In this document: in pieces, positions 8,152 to 17,172 of the stretch
How the letters are laid out: each line of letters starts with the position of its first letter
Position numbering within the stretch: position 1 is the stretch's first letter
Assembly (NCBI RefSeq): GCF_036178845.1
Contig: NZ_CP108070.1
Location: 9,114,001-9,178,000, forward strand
Origin: Streptomyces sp. NBC_00271
GTDB lineage: Bacteria; Actinomycetota; Actinomycetes; Streptomycetales; Streptomycetaceae
Direction: 5' to 3'
Length of the DNA stretch: 64,000 bases
The notes under the pieces: model-generated
Database searches by the model: none
The model's input: only the letters and a program-made list of their open reading frames with translations
What the model was told of the DNA's origin: nothing
Made by a program: the position numbers and the translations under genes

Positions 8152-8518
8152 TCAGGTGTTCAGGGCCTGCTTGAGGGTGGGGTGGCAGGGGATGATCTCG
8201 TCAATGCCGACCAGGTGCAGCAGACGCACGACGGACTCTTGGGCACCGGCGATGCGCAGCCATCCCTGAGCGCCGCTCGCGCGCCGGTGGGCGGTGACGA
8301 AGACATTGATGCCGCTGGAGTCCATGAAGGTCACCCCGCTGAGGTCCGCCACGATCCGCGGCGGCGCCGTGCCGTCCTCAAGACAGCAGTGCCTGGCTGA
8401 GGACATCTTTGACATCGTGGTCGATCTCGCCGTGCGCGGTCACGATGAGGGCGCCGTCGACCACTGCGTGCTGGATGGAGAGCCGGCGTGGCCGGTCTTC
8501 CTTGTGAATGTCGCTCAG
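8152..8518 (-). pseudogene. STAS anti-sigma factor antagonist, frameshifted
   Basis: RsbV-type STAS protein that would release a sigma factor by binding its RsbW kinase. The N-terminal strand region (RLSIQHAVVDGALIVTAHGE, then IDHDVKDVLSQALLS) ends in a TGA caused by an extra base near 8398. The rest (RIVADLSGVTFMDSSGINVF, phosphorylatable Ser in DSSG) runs in the next frame to 8152. The start position has CTG (complement of 8516-8518) behind GAGGAG, suggesting a mutated start. It lies next to a convergent intact RsbW-like ATPase. Confidence 0.8.
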
Positions 8519-8737
8519 GTCTCCTCGGCTGCGCCTAGGCTTGCCCACTCAGGGCCTGCCCGGACGATCCTGCCCCACCGCCGCGGCGGCATGCGCCCAG
8601 GCAGCCATGCCGGACAACACCTCCGGTGACATGCCTGACGCTGCCGCGGGTACTTGCGCACGTCAACGGGGGGAGTGAGGGCGAGATACGTGGGATCCCA
8701 TGCCGACGGTGTCGGCTCAACCGGAGATCAGTACCTG

Positions 8738-9157
8738 ATGCGAGCCGGCTACGCCTTGGACGGAGGTGACGGCTGCATCGCCGACGCCCGCCACCACGCT
8801 GTCGCCTTCCTCAACCAGGCCCATACCGATCACCGGCTGCCCGTGCCCGCTCGTGCGAGAGACCTCACGCAGCTGGTGGTCAGTGAGCTGGTCACCAACG
8901 CCCTCAAATACGCCCCCGGCCCCGTCCTGATGGAACTGCGCATCACCGCCCACGCCGTGGACGTCGTCGTGTGGGACAGCGACCCCACCGTGCCCGCTGC
9001 CCGGGCCGCCGATCCCGACAGGATCGGTCAGCACGGCCTGGAGATCGTCAAAGCCGTCACCCAGGACCTCTTCACCGAACAGGAGCCCGTCGGCAAACGC
9101 ATCACGGCCCGCCTCGCCCTGTCCGACACGGCCAGTAGCGACACCGTCCGCCGCTGA
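8738..9157 (+). CDS. RsbW-like ATP-binding protein (anti-sigma kinase family)
   Basis: GHKL-fold ATPase of the Streptomyces RsbW type, 139 aa from ATG 8738. DARHHAVAFLNQ is the N-terminal helix; SELVTNALKYAPG is the N-box with Glu and Asn in place; DPDRIGQHGLEIVKAV is the G1 box; GKRITARL is the last strand. Upstream in-frame TTG 8654 and GTG codons would add up to 28 residues; CCGGAG at 8721-8726 is a modest site for 8738. It is expected to bind a sigma factor or STAS partner; the adjacent STAS gene is broken, so its present partner is unknown. Confidence 0.82.
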   Translation: MRAGYALDGGDGCIADARHHAVAFLNQAHTDHRLPVPARARDLTQLVVSELVTNALKYAPGPVLMELRITAHAVDVVVWDSDPTVPAARAADPDRIGQHGLEIVKAVTQDLFTEQEPVGKRITARLALSDTASSDTVRR

Positions 9158-9439
9158 GCGAAAGACTCCTGCCGACCGCTGGATCGTTGGGCAAGATCGT
9201 CCACTTCGACCCGAGAGCGTCTTTCGGAGATCGACCCATAGGTTTTCGGAGCTGCGGACCAGACCGGCATCCGCTGGGACAGGGCTGACGTGGTGCGTGA
9301 AACGCCGCGGATGACGGGTACGCCCGGCTCCATCCCTGAGGCGTCGCCCTGCCAGGGCAAGCCGCTGAAGGGCCAGGCTTCCGAAGCTCCGGCAGCTCGG
9401 AGCGTGCCCTTTGCTGAGTGTGCCGGCCGTGCGGTCGCC

Positions 9440-10619
9440 AAGCTGGGGGGTGGAATGGGTTGCCCGCGCCTTCTCGCGGCGGAACGCGTGGGCGATGGCG
9501 CGCGCCTCGATGCCTGCCTGTCGAAGGACACCCGTGAGGGGATTGGTGTATCCGGCGAAGTAGAGACGCGAGGCTTCGGGATGGGTCCGTGCCCCTACGG
9601 CGAGGGGTTGCCCGTCATCGTCGAGTACGCCCAGGGACCCGACCAGGTCGTGCAGGTTGGGTCGGTACCCGGTGGCGGCGATGACCGTGTCGGGTCGCAG
9701 TCGCGTGCCGTCGGCCAGTAAAACGTCGGGACCGTCGAACGCCTGGACGGCCGAGACCGGCTCGACCCGCCCGGACCGGACGGCGTCCACGAAGCCGTGG
9801 TCGAGCACCGGGTTGACCCCCTCGCGGGCATTGCGGGTGTACAGGCCCGTGCGGGGCCGCGGCAGTCCCCGTGAGGTCAGGTCGGGCACCGCGAGACGTT
9901 GCGTGAGCAGGGAGGTGCGGTCGCGCCACGCGAGCGGGAGGGCCTCCGTCAGCCGGCCGGCCGCATGCCATCGGGCGCTGGAGCGGGGCAGGATGTTGGG
10001 TGGGGTACGGACCGCGATCCGTACCCGTTCGGCTCCGGCTCCAGCCAGGACGCTCGCGATCTCGGTACCGCTGTTACCGGCGCCGACCACCAGGACGTGC
10101 TGCCCGCGGTAGGGGGCCGGAGAGCGGTAGTGGGCCGAGTGCAGCAGCGTGCCGGTGAAGGTCGAACGCCCGGGCCAGTCGGGGATGTTCGGGGTGTGGC
10201 AGCGGCCGGTGGCCACCACGACCGCGCCAGTGGGCACCGGACCGTCGGGGGTATGGACCAGCCACTGTGCTTTCGAACCTGGCTCGGCCCGCTCGATGCG
10301 CTGCACCGGGGTGGCCACCTGGACGTCGAGCGGATGATGGACGACGTAACCCTCCAGGTAGCGCACGTAGTCGTCCCGGCTCACCCACCGGCCCGCCGCG
10401 CGGCACCGACAGGCCGGGGAGTTTCGACGTGCTGGGAGTGGTATGCAGGCGCAGGTGGTCATAGCGCTGCGCCAAGCTCGCTCCCACGCGGTCCGACCGT
10501 TCCATGATCACGGCCGGCTCTCCGGAGCGGTTCAGTAGCGCGGCGGCCGCCAGGCCGTGGGGGCCGGCTCCGATCACGATCGTGGGAGCGCTGAGGTCTC
10601 GCTGTGGTGTCGTGGGCAT
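9440..10619 (-). pseudogene. FAD/NAD(P)-dependent monooxygenase-like gene, frameshifted
   Basis: Flavin monooxygenase family. The N-terminal dinucleotide fold (TIVIGAGPHGLAAAALLNRS) and YDHLRLHTTPSTSKLPGLSVP start at 10619. A shift at about 10395-10405 moves the remainder into another frame (AGRWVSRDDYVRYLEGYVV, second GxGxxG in VLVVGAGNSGTEIASVLAGA, ATGYRPNLHDLV, LYFAGYTNPLTGVLRQAGIE). No stop occurs where the family normally ends (about 9440), and the frame runs on to 8717, so the C-terminal end is damaged too. It is divergent from the ABC transporter genes. Confidence 0.8.
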
Positions 10620-10901
10620 CGCCTCCTACAACGGCAGACCGCGGCACACGTCACGCTCAACTGACGGGTGTAGAACAGCGGGTGACCGCGTTACACCGGC
10701 GGTATGGAGTCCTTGAACACCGGGCAGTAGACCTTGCGGGGGATCGGTCCGCCCCAGGGCCGGGCCGTCCGGGCAGGACGCGGCTGAGCGGTCATGAGCC
10801 TGGCAAGCCAGGGGACATGAGCCTGCGCGGCCCCGGACTCTGTGGCGGGCCTTTCCTCCGGGTCGGCTCGCTCCACCTGTCCGATCCTTCGAGGGGCTCA
10901 T

Positions 10902-11546
10902 GTGCAGGCAGTGACGACGCGCCACCGGTCACACCGGCCACGGCTGATGATCAGCGGAGTCTGCAAGGGGTACGGCGGCAGGCAGGTCCTGCGCGATGTG
11001 GATCTCGATGTGTCTGCCGGGACGCTGGTGGGAGTCGTCGGCGAGAACGGGGCGGGGAAGAGTACTCTGCTGGAGATCGCCGTGGGGCACGTCGCACCGG
11101 ACCGCGGAACGGTGACACGGACCGGGACGGTGGGGTACTGCCCGCAACGGGCAGTACTGCACGAGGCGTTCACCGTCGGACAGCATCTGCGGTTGTTCCA
11201 GATGGCCTACTGGCTGCCGACACTGGAGCGCGCCGACGAGCTGATGAAGCAGCTGGCGCTGACCGGCTGCCGGCGACAGCAGGCCGGCGCGCTCAGCGGC
11301 GGAACGCGACAGAAGCTGAACCTGCTGATCGCTCTCATGCACGATCCGCAGTTGCTGGTCCTGGACGAGCCCTACCAGGGCTTCGACTGGGACACCCATC
11401 AGCGGTTCTGGACCCTGGCCGCCGACCTGCGTGATCAGGGCCGGTCGATCATCGTGGTCTCTCACCTGCTGCACGACCTGCACCACTTCGACGCGATCGC
11501 TCACCTGCGCCAGGGGCGTCTGCACTTCGAGGAGACCGACCGATGA
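10902..11546 (+). CDS. ABC transporter ATP-binding protein
   Basis: Cytoplasmic ATPase (214 aa from GTG 10902, GAGGGG 5 nt upstream). Walker A is GENGAGKST, the signature is LSGGTRQKL, Walker B is LLVLDEP, and the switch His lies in IIVVSHLLHD. The compact length and lack of a fused membrane domain match exporter subunits of the CcmA/multidrug type. It overlaps the permease gene by 4 nt, so the two were one unit. Substrate unknown, and the permease is now frameshifted. Confidence 0.88.
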   Translation: MQAVTTRHRSHRPRLMISGVCKGYGGRQVLRDVDLDVSAGTLVGVVGENGAGKSTLLEIAVGHVAPDRGTVTRTGTVGYCPQRAVLHEAFTVGQHLRLFQMAYWLPTLERADELMKQLALTGCRRQQAGALSGGTRQKLNLLIALMHDPQLLVLDEPYQGFDWDTHQRFWTLAADLRDQGRSIIVVSHLLHDLHHFDAIAHLRQGRLHFEETDR

Positions 11547-12342
11547 GGCTCTCCTGGACGGCATTCACCGAACTGCTGCGCTGCACTCTGCTGGGCCACC
11601 TGCGCAACCGGCTGGCCCTGGTTCTGGCGATCGCGTTCATCCCCATCTGGATCGCCGTGGCACGCCTGTGCACCTCCGGCCAAGTGGTGCACATCCGGCT
11701 GGACGCCATCAGCACCCCCGTCTCCGCCCCGGCCAGCCAGGCCGGCCAGGTGGCCAGCGCGCTGGGCGCCATCACCATGGTCGCCGGCTTCATCGCCTTC
11801 ACCGAGACCTTCCAATCACGGGAGATGGACCGCCGTCTGCTGCTGGCCGGCTACCCCCGGCTGCCGATACTGCTGGCCAAACTTGCTGCCGTCGCCTCAC
11901 CGCCGCCCTGCTGGCCTTCTACACCACGATCCTGCTGTGGATCTCCCTGCCCGTACGCCACACAGCACCCCTGGCGCTGGCCCTTGCGGGCGCCGGCCTT
12001 GCCTACGGCGGCATCGGTCTTCTGCTCGGCTCTCTGGTCCGCGGCGAGCTGGAGGGCTTTTTCCTCATCATCATGCTCAGCCTGGTCGACACCGGCCTGC
12101 AGAATCCCGTCTTCAACACGCTCATGGATGTGGCGGGCGTGTCCGCGCTTCCTCTGTACGGCGTGCACCAGCTGGCGCTGAGCTCAGCCCTCACCCCGCA
12201 TATCCCCTGGTCCCACGGCCTGCTCTCCCTCACCTGGTCCGCAGCGACCGGCGCCCTGGCGCTGCTCGTCCTCCACACGCACCGCCCTTCCCGCCCCCCG
12301 TGGTCCCGCAGAACGAGAGTCCAGACAGGGCGATCACGGTGA
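11543..12342 (+). pseudogene. ABC transporter permease, frameshifted
   Basis: Membrane partner of the preceding ATPase. ATG 11543 overlaps the ATPase stop. The first ~115 residues include two hydrophobic segments (LALVLAIAFIPIWIAVA and GAITMVAGFIAFTETF) and RLLLAGYPRLPILLAKLAAV. One base appears lost at about 11897; the next frame continues LTAALLAFYTTILLWISL, then GLAYGGIGLLLGSLV, GFFLIIMLSLVDTGLQN and ATGALALLVLHTH, to a stop at 12342. A single-base shift could be a read error, but the neighbourhood holds many damaged genes. Confidence 0.75.
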
Positions 12343-12774
12343 GGACGGTCTTCCTCCCGGGCCCTCGTTGCCGGCCAAGAGGCTGTCCCATCATCGGTGT
12401 GCGTAAGGCGGTTGAGGCGAATGTCGTGCCGTGCCGAGTCCGCCGTCGAAGGTGATGACCATACGCCGGAGCCGACCTGGACACCGTGACGCCGATACCC
12501 GCGAGCACCGCAGGGACCTGCCGTACGCCTTCACCAAACAGCTCCTCCTGGCCGCCTCCGACTTACATGCCCACGGTGCCCGTCCTCCGCGGCGAACCGG
12601 CACGCGGACACCGCGTTCTGGCCCCGCTCACCGGCGGGGCAGTGCGGGGCAGCGCGGGGCCCGCACAGCGCGAAGTTCTCGCGCGGCGGAGAGAGGCGTT
12701 CGAAGCCTCAGCCCACCGGCTCAGGAGCTTCGACAGTCTCCCGCTCCGCCCACTCGATCTGCCTCACGCGCGGG
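12343..12774. other. Intergenic, nothing recognised
   Basis: About 430 nt with scattered open frames but no motif, ribosome binding site or homology I can support. It separates the convergent permease and phosphatase genes. Confidence 0.5.
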
Positions 12775-14514
12775 TCAGGCGGGTCCTACGGGAGGGGGTG
12801 TGCGCAGCGCGATCATGGCGACGTCGTCATCGTTGTCGCTGGGGCGGACCTGGTCCAGCAGCAAGTCGCAGAAGGAGTCGAGGGGGCGGTGGGCGAGGGA
12901 GGCCGCGTGTCGGCGCAGCCGGTCAAGCCCGTGATCGATGGAGTGGTGCGGGGATTCGACCAGTCCGTCGGTGTAGAGCAGGAGCGTGGCCTGGGGTGGC
13001 AGGACGGTGACGGCGTCGGGGCGAGGTCTGGTGACTCCGGTTCCGAGGAGTATGCCGTGAGCCTCGTCGAGGTAGCGGGTCTGACCGTCGTGGGTGATGA
13101 GCAGGGGCGGCGGGTGGCCGGCGTTCGTCCAGCGTAGGCGCCACAGTGTGTCATTCCCGAGGGTGAGCCTGGCGAGGATCATGGTGGCCATGGGTACCTC
13201 GGCTATGTGCATCACGGCATCGTCGAGCCGTGTGACGACGGTGCTGGGTGCGGCCTCGGGGTGGGACCAGGCGAAGGCGCGCAGCATGTTGCGGACCTGC
13301 GCCATGCCGGCTGCGGCGTCGAGATCGTGTCCGACGACGTCGCCGATGGCCAGTGCGTGGGCGTGGGCGGCCAGAGCGAAGGCGTCGTACCAGTCACCGC
13401 CCACGGATGAGGCGTCCGGAGCGGGTACGTAGCGCGCGGTCATCTCCAGCCCGGGCAGGACGGGCAGCTGGGGCAGCAGGTGGCGTTGCATGGTCTCGGC
13501 GACTTTGCGCTGGCGCTGGTACAGGCGCGCGTTGTCCAGCGCCAGGCCCGCCCGGCGGGTGAGGTCCTCCAGCAGCGGCAGGTCGGCAGGGGTGAAGGCG
13601 TCATGACGCTGGGCGCGGCCCAGGGTCAGGGCGCCGAGTACGTCCCGCAGTCCGCGAATGGGTGCGATGACGGCGGAGTGCATACCTGTCGCGGTGAACA
13701 GGCGCTGCTGCTCGACCGCTATGCCGGAGTCGGGCGGACCTTGGTAGGTGGCGGGGCCGGCGAGGGAGGAGGCGGCGCCGCGCAGGGCCCGTGACAGGGG
13801 CATCGGTGACTCTGCCGGCACGGGAGGCATCGGGCCCTGCAGGTCGTCCCGCTCGACGAGAATGCCGTCCTTGTGCTCCATTACGAGAACGCGTCGTACT
13901 TCGTCACGTTCGGTGAGCAGGTCGAACACGGCCCAGTCCGCGAGCCGGGGCACGGTCAGGGCCGCCAGTCGGTGCAGCGCCTCGTCCGCGACCAGGGTGG
14001 ATGTGAGCTGCGTGGTCGTCTCCGCCAGCAGGGACAGGCGGTCCAGTTCCGTCAGCGGCGCGGAGTGCCCGCCGTCGGTGTGGCGCACGTCCCCGGGCCT
14101 CGGCTCGTACAGCATCGCCAGCGCACCTGTCCCGCCCGGACCGGGTGAGTAGGGCGTGATCAGCCAGGACAACTGGACGAGAGTGCCGTCCCCGCAGGCG
14201 AACCACTCGGCGTCGCCATGTCTGGTGTCCCCCGTGAGGATGGCCTTCCTCATCAGGCAGCGCGTGCGCGGCACCGAGTGCCCGTATCTGTCCCGGTGCA
14301 GCAGGTCGTGGAAGTCCTGACCGACGAGTTCTGAGGCTTCCCTGCCCAGCAGGCTTTGGGCCGCGCTGTTGACCGCGACGATGAGGCCATCGTCATCGAT
14401 CGCGATGGCGGACGCCCGCAGGTTTTCCAGCGTTCCGTCGAGCAGGGCGCCAGAACGCGCCTGATGCCCGGACAGGGGGACGCTTTCCCTGCCGGGAGCG
14501 GCGACGTCGTCCAT
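12775..14514 (-). CDS. PAS-GAF-SpoIIE (PP2C) serine phosphatase
   Basis: A 579-aa cytoplasmic phosphatase starting at ATG 14514 with a near-perfect GAGGAGG 4 nt upstream. Domains: PAS (about 25-135; IDDDGLIVAVNSAAQSLLGR), GAF (about 165-330; ALHRLAALTVPRLADWAVFD, then FTPADLPLLEDLTRRAGLAL), and SpoIIE PP2C (about 345-575; VGGDWYDAFAL with metal-binding Asp, AIGDVVGHDLDAA, TNAGHPPPLL, LLLYTDGLVESP, DDDVAMIALR). It should dephosphorylate a STAS anti-anti-sigma protein in response to a ligand sensed by PAS or GAF. Its likely STAS partner class is represented nearby only by a broken gene. Confidence 0.92.
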   Translation of the reverse strand: MDDVAAPGRESVPLSGHQARSGALLDGTLENLRASAIAIDDDGLIVAVNSAAQSLLGREASELVGQDFHDLLHRDRYGHSVPRTRCLMRKAILTGDTRHGDAEWFACGDGTLVQLSWLITPYSPGPGGTGALAMLYEPRPGDVRHTDGGHSAPLTELDRLSLLAETTTQLTSTLVADEALHRLAALTVPRLADWAVFDLLTERDEVRRVLVMEHKDGILVERDDLQGPMPPVPAESPMPLSRALRGAASSLAGPATYQGPPDSGIAVEQQRLFTATGMHSAVIAPIRGLRDVLGALTLGRAQRHDAFTPADLPLLEDLTRRAGLALDNARLYQRQRKVAETMQRHLLPQLPVLPGLEMTARYVPAPDASSVGGDWYDAFALAAHAHALAIGDVVGHDLDAAAGMAQVRNMLRAFAWSHPEAAPSTVVTRLDDAVMHIAEVPMATMILARLTLGNDTLWRLRWTNAGHPPPLLITHDGQTRYLDEAHGILLGTGVTRPRPDAVTVLPPQATLLLYTDGLVESPHHSIDHGLDRLRRHAASLAHRPLDSFCDLLLDQVRPSDNDDDVAMIALRTPPPVGPA

Positions 14515-14982
14515 GTTCCTCCTCTGTTCAAGCCCGAATCGAGCCGAGTACCCCAACTGGATTCGGGCATGCATCGAAGGCTCGTCTTCCCTGCTGCGAC
14601 TGCTCGAGCACATCCTGGTGGTGCAGGAAGAAGCTGTCCTTGAAGTCCCGAATACCGGTCGCGAGTGAGGAGGAGGGGACTGTTGGTCTTGACGCTCGTT
14701 TGACGCTCTCGGCGCACGCACGCGGAGCAATGAGCAGGAAAACGGTCCCTGAGCTGGTGTTCTTCGTGACTCGTCCGGGACGACCTCTTTTCGATGACGC
14801 ATCACGTGGAGTGCGTCGCCATCCTTGAGCCTGCCGCAAAGGGCTCTATCCCCGCAGTGACAGATCGCGGGCCGGTCCTGCCTCATGTCTGCCAGTCGCG
14901 GATAACGCGGAGCCGGATCGCGTGTAGGTCGTACTGGGCGCACCTCCTTAGACGGGCTGTGGCAGCCTCAAGGCTCTGAGCG
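14515..14982. other. Intergenic, nothing recognised
   Basis: About 470 nt upstream of the phosphatase gene. It should hold its promoter, but no clear -10/-35 pair stands out and no gene is supported. Confidence 0.45.
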
Positions 14983-15165
14983 CGTAACTCCCGTTGTGCC
15001 GCGGTGACGTACGCCGAGCAGGTCGAGGGCCTGACCCGGCCGCACGCCCGGTACACGCCGGTGTTAAGGCAGCTGCTGTCGTCGATCGCGCTGGTGCTGG
15101 CGGGGCGTCCCGGCGCCAGGCTGGCCGCGCTGCTGGGGATGCCGGTGGCCAAGGACGGGTGTCCC
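14983..15165 (+). pseudogene. ISL3-family transposase fragment
   Basis: A ~60-codon piece reading [19 protein letters not shown], then [20 protein letters not shown]. This is the zinc-finger-to-helix region of ISL3-type transposases, where the Cys-rich motif is followed by T-AEQ-GLT. The catalytic DDE part is absent and no terminal repeats were found. Relic of an old insertion. Confidence 0.7.
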
Positions 15166-15384
15166 GGTAGGAACGGAACGAGAAGTCCGGCTCACTGTCA
15201 AATCTGTTGACGCCGTGTGAGTCAGCCCGAGCAGCTATGGGTCGGCGGCAGCGCCCGCAGGGCCTCGGGGGCCGCTGATCTGGGCAAGGCCCTGAACTGA
15301 TCGCCTCCGGAACCGGATGGGACGCTTGGTCGGGGGCGTGGTGTGGAGCGGCTCGGCGGGGCTGCCGCGTGGTGCTGCGGCGTG

Positions 15385-15975
15385 TCAGCGGGACTCCTGT
15401 GCGCTGAGCAGAGTGAGGGCGTTGCGGATGCCCTCTTCGAGGAGTTCGTCGGAGAGTCGCCGGTCGGCCAGGGCGCGGGAGAGCTGCAGCGTCCCGACCA
15501 TCATGGCGTAGACGCTGAGGATCTTCTTGTGCACCGAGCGCGGATCGGCAGGTGCCAGGCGAGCGGCGATACCGTCGATGACGGCGAGCACGCCGTCGGT
15601 GTACGCCTGCTTGGTCTCGTCCGCGCAGCGCCCGATCTCATCGAGGAGTGCGGCGGAGGGGCAGCCGTCGTCGGGACTGTCGCGGTGCTGGGGCGACAGA
15701 TACCACCGTACGATCTGCTCGAGTCCGGCGATCCCGGGGGCCGCCTGCTCGATGACGTTCGCGTACTGCACGCGCAACTGGTCCGCGACCGCGGCGGCCA
15801 CGAGATCGTCCTTGGATTCGAAGTGGGTGTAGAAGGCGCCGTTGGTCAGTCCGGCGTCCGCCATCAGCGTCGAGATGCCCGAGCCGTCGATACCGTCCTT
15901 CTTGAACCGGCGGCCGGCGGTCTCGATGATCCGCTGCCGGGTCGCCTGCTTGTGCTCTTTCCCGTAACGCACCAC
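15385..15975 (-). CDS. TetR-family regulator
   Basis: A 196-aa repressor from GTG 15975 with AAAGGAG 8 nt upstream. The N-terminal HTH is RQRIIETAGRRFKKDGIDG, then ISTLMADAGLTNGAFYTHFE; the rest is the ligand-binding helical domain (QYANVIEQAAPGIAGLEQIV and GCPSAALLDEIGR). It lies just downstream of an oxidoreductase gene on the same strand, and an inverted repeat at 16039-16074 occupies its upstream region. Probable autorepressor, possibly of the whole cluster. Confidence 0.9.
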   Translation of the reverse strand: MVRYGKEHKQATRQRIIETAGRRFKKDGIDGSGISTLMADAGLTNGAFYTHFESKDDLVAAAVADQLRVQYANVIEQAAPGIAGLEQIVRWYLSPQHRDSPDDGCPSAALLDEIGRCADETKQAYTDGVLAVIDGIAARLAPADPRSVHKKILSVYAMMVGTLQLSRALADRRLSDELLEEGIRNALTLLSAQESR

Positions 15976-16023
15976 GCGCTCGCTCCTTTGTGCGCCGGAA
16001 GGGTCACCCGCGCTTCGCCATCG

Positions 16024-16074
16024 TATTGGATTGCGAACGTACTCCAATGGTGTGCCGACGGTGTATTGGAGTAC
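16024..16074. promoter_or_regulatory. TetR operator candidates (TATTGGA half-sites)
   Basis: GTACTCCAAT (16039-16048) and ATTGGAGTAC (16065-16074) form a perfect 10-bp inverted repeat; a third TATTGGA half-site lies at 16024-16030. All are between the tetR start and the oxidoreductase stop, where an autoregulatory operator is expected. Confidence 0.65.
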
Positions 16075-16084
16075 CGACATACCT

Positions 16085-17107
16085 TCAGTCGTTGTCGTGC
16101 GCCATCGAGATCACGACCTTTCCGGCCGCGGTGCGGCCCTGCTCGACGTGCGCCATCGCTTCGAGCGTCTGGTCGAAGGCAAACGTTCGGTCGATGACCG
16201 GGCGGAGCTGTCCGTTGTCGTAGAGGGTGGCGAGCTCGCGCAGCTGGGCGCCGTTCGCCTGCATGAAGAAGAACTGGTAGCGCACGCCCAGGGCCTTGGC
16301 CTGCTTGCGGATCTTGCGACTGAGCACGTTCATGACCAGGCCCAGAAAGGATGGGGCGCCGAGCTGCTTGGCGAACGCGGCGTCCGGGGGGCCGACGACA
16401 CTGATGGCCAGGCCACCGGGCTTCAGCACGGTCAGCGACTTCTCGAGGTTGACTCCACCCAGCGAGTCCAGCACCAGGTCGTAGCCGGACAGCACCTGCG
16501 AGAAGTCCTCCTTGGCGTAGTCGACGACGATGTCGGCGCCGAGGCTCCTGACCAGCTTCTCGGTGCGGGAGTTCGTGGTCGTCGCCACCGTGGCACCGAG
16601 GTGCTTGGCGAGCTGGATGGCCGTCGATCCGAGGCCACCGGCACCGGCGTGGATGAGCACCTTCTGACCCGGCATCACGTGGGCGCGGTCGACGAGGATC
16701 TGCCAGGCGGCCAGGGCCACCAGCGGCACCGCGGCCGCCTCGCGGAGGGTGAGTGACTCCGGCTTGAGCGAGACGTCGTCCTGGTCGATCGCAATGAACT
16801 CGGCGAAGCCTCCGATCCGCAGGTCGCGGGGACGTGCGTAGACCTCGTCGCCGACTGTCAAGTCGCGCACGGCCGACCCGACCTGCGTCACGATGCCGGC
16901 GACGTCGTGGCCGAGCACGAACGGAAGCCTGTACTTCAGGAGTCGTTTGAACTCGCCGTTGCGGACCATTTTGTCCAGCGGGTTGATGCTGGTGGCGCTC
17001 ACTTGGACCAGGACGTCGCCGGCCCCGACGGTGGGCTCGGGAACGTCTGCGGCGCGTAGGCCGTCCTTGCCGTACTTCTCGACGACGAATGCCTTCATGT
17101 CAGCCAT
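16085..17107 (-). CDS. Zinc-type/quinone NADP-dependent oxidoreductase (MDR family)
   Basis: A 340-aa medium-chain reductase. The N-terminal GroES-like half has FVLGHDVAGIVTQVGSAV and GDEVYARP; the nucleotide-binding half has VLIHAGAGGLGSTAIQLAKH; the C-terminus is QTLEAMAHVEQGRTAAGKVV. The structural zinc cysteines of classical alcohol dehydrogenases are missing, as in quinone reductases. ATG 17107 (MADMKAF) is used; ATG 17098 is possible. It is in a same-strand group SDR - hydrolase - reductase - TetR, likely detoxifying reactive carbonyls or quinones. Confidence 0.9.
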   Translation of the reverse strand: MADMKAFVVEKYGKDGLRAADVPEPTVGAGDVLVQVSATSINPLDKMVRNGEFKRLLKYRLPFVLGHDVAGIVTQVGSAVRDLTVGDEVYARPRDLRIGGFAEFIAIDQDDVSLKPESLTLREAAAVPLVALAAWQILVDRAHVMPGQKVLIHAGAGGLGSTAIQLAKHLGATVATTTNSRTEKLVRSLGADIVVDYAKEDFSQVLSGYDLVLDSLGGVNLEKSLTVLKPGGLAISVVGPPDAAFAKQLGAPSFLGLVMNVLSRKIRKQAKALGVRYQFFFMQANGAQLRELATLYDNGQLRPVIDRTFAFDQTLEAMAHVEQGRTAAGKVVISMAHDND

Positions 17108-17172
17108 CTCTTTGCGTGATCTTCTCGGTTGCCTTCTCGGCGGACGTTGCGCATGTCCGGCTAGCTTCCACG

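Noticed and set aside
8717..9430. Long minus-strand open frame continuing from the monooxygenase C-terminus
   Set aside because: It has no recognisable domain, overlaps the well-supported plus-strand ATPase gene, and is best explained as read-through after loss of the original stop.
12431..13010. Plus-strand frames opposite the SpoIIE phosphatase end
   Set aside because: Arg-rich shadows without motif; the minus-strand phosphatase is certain.
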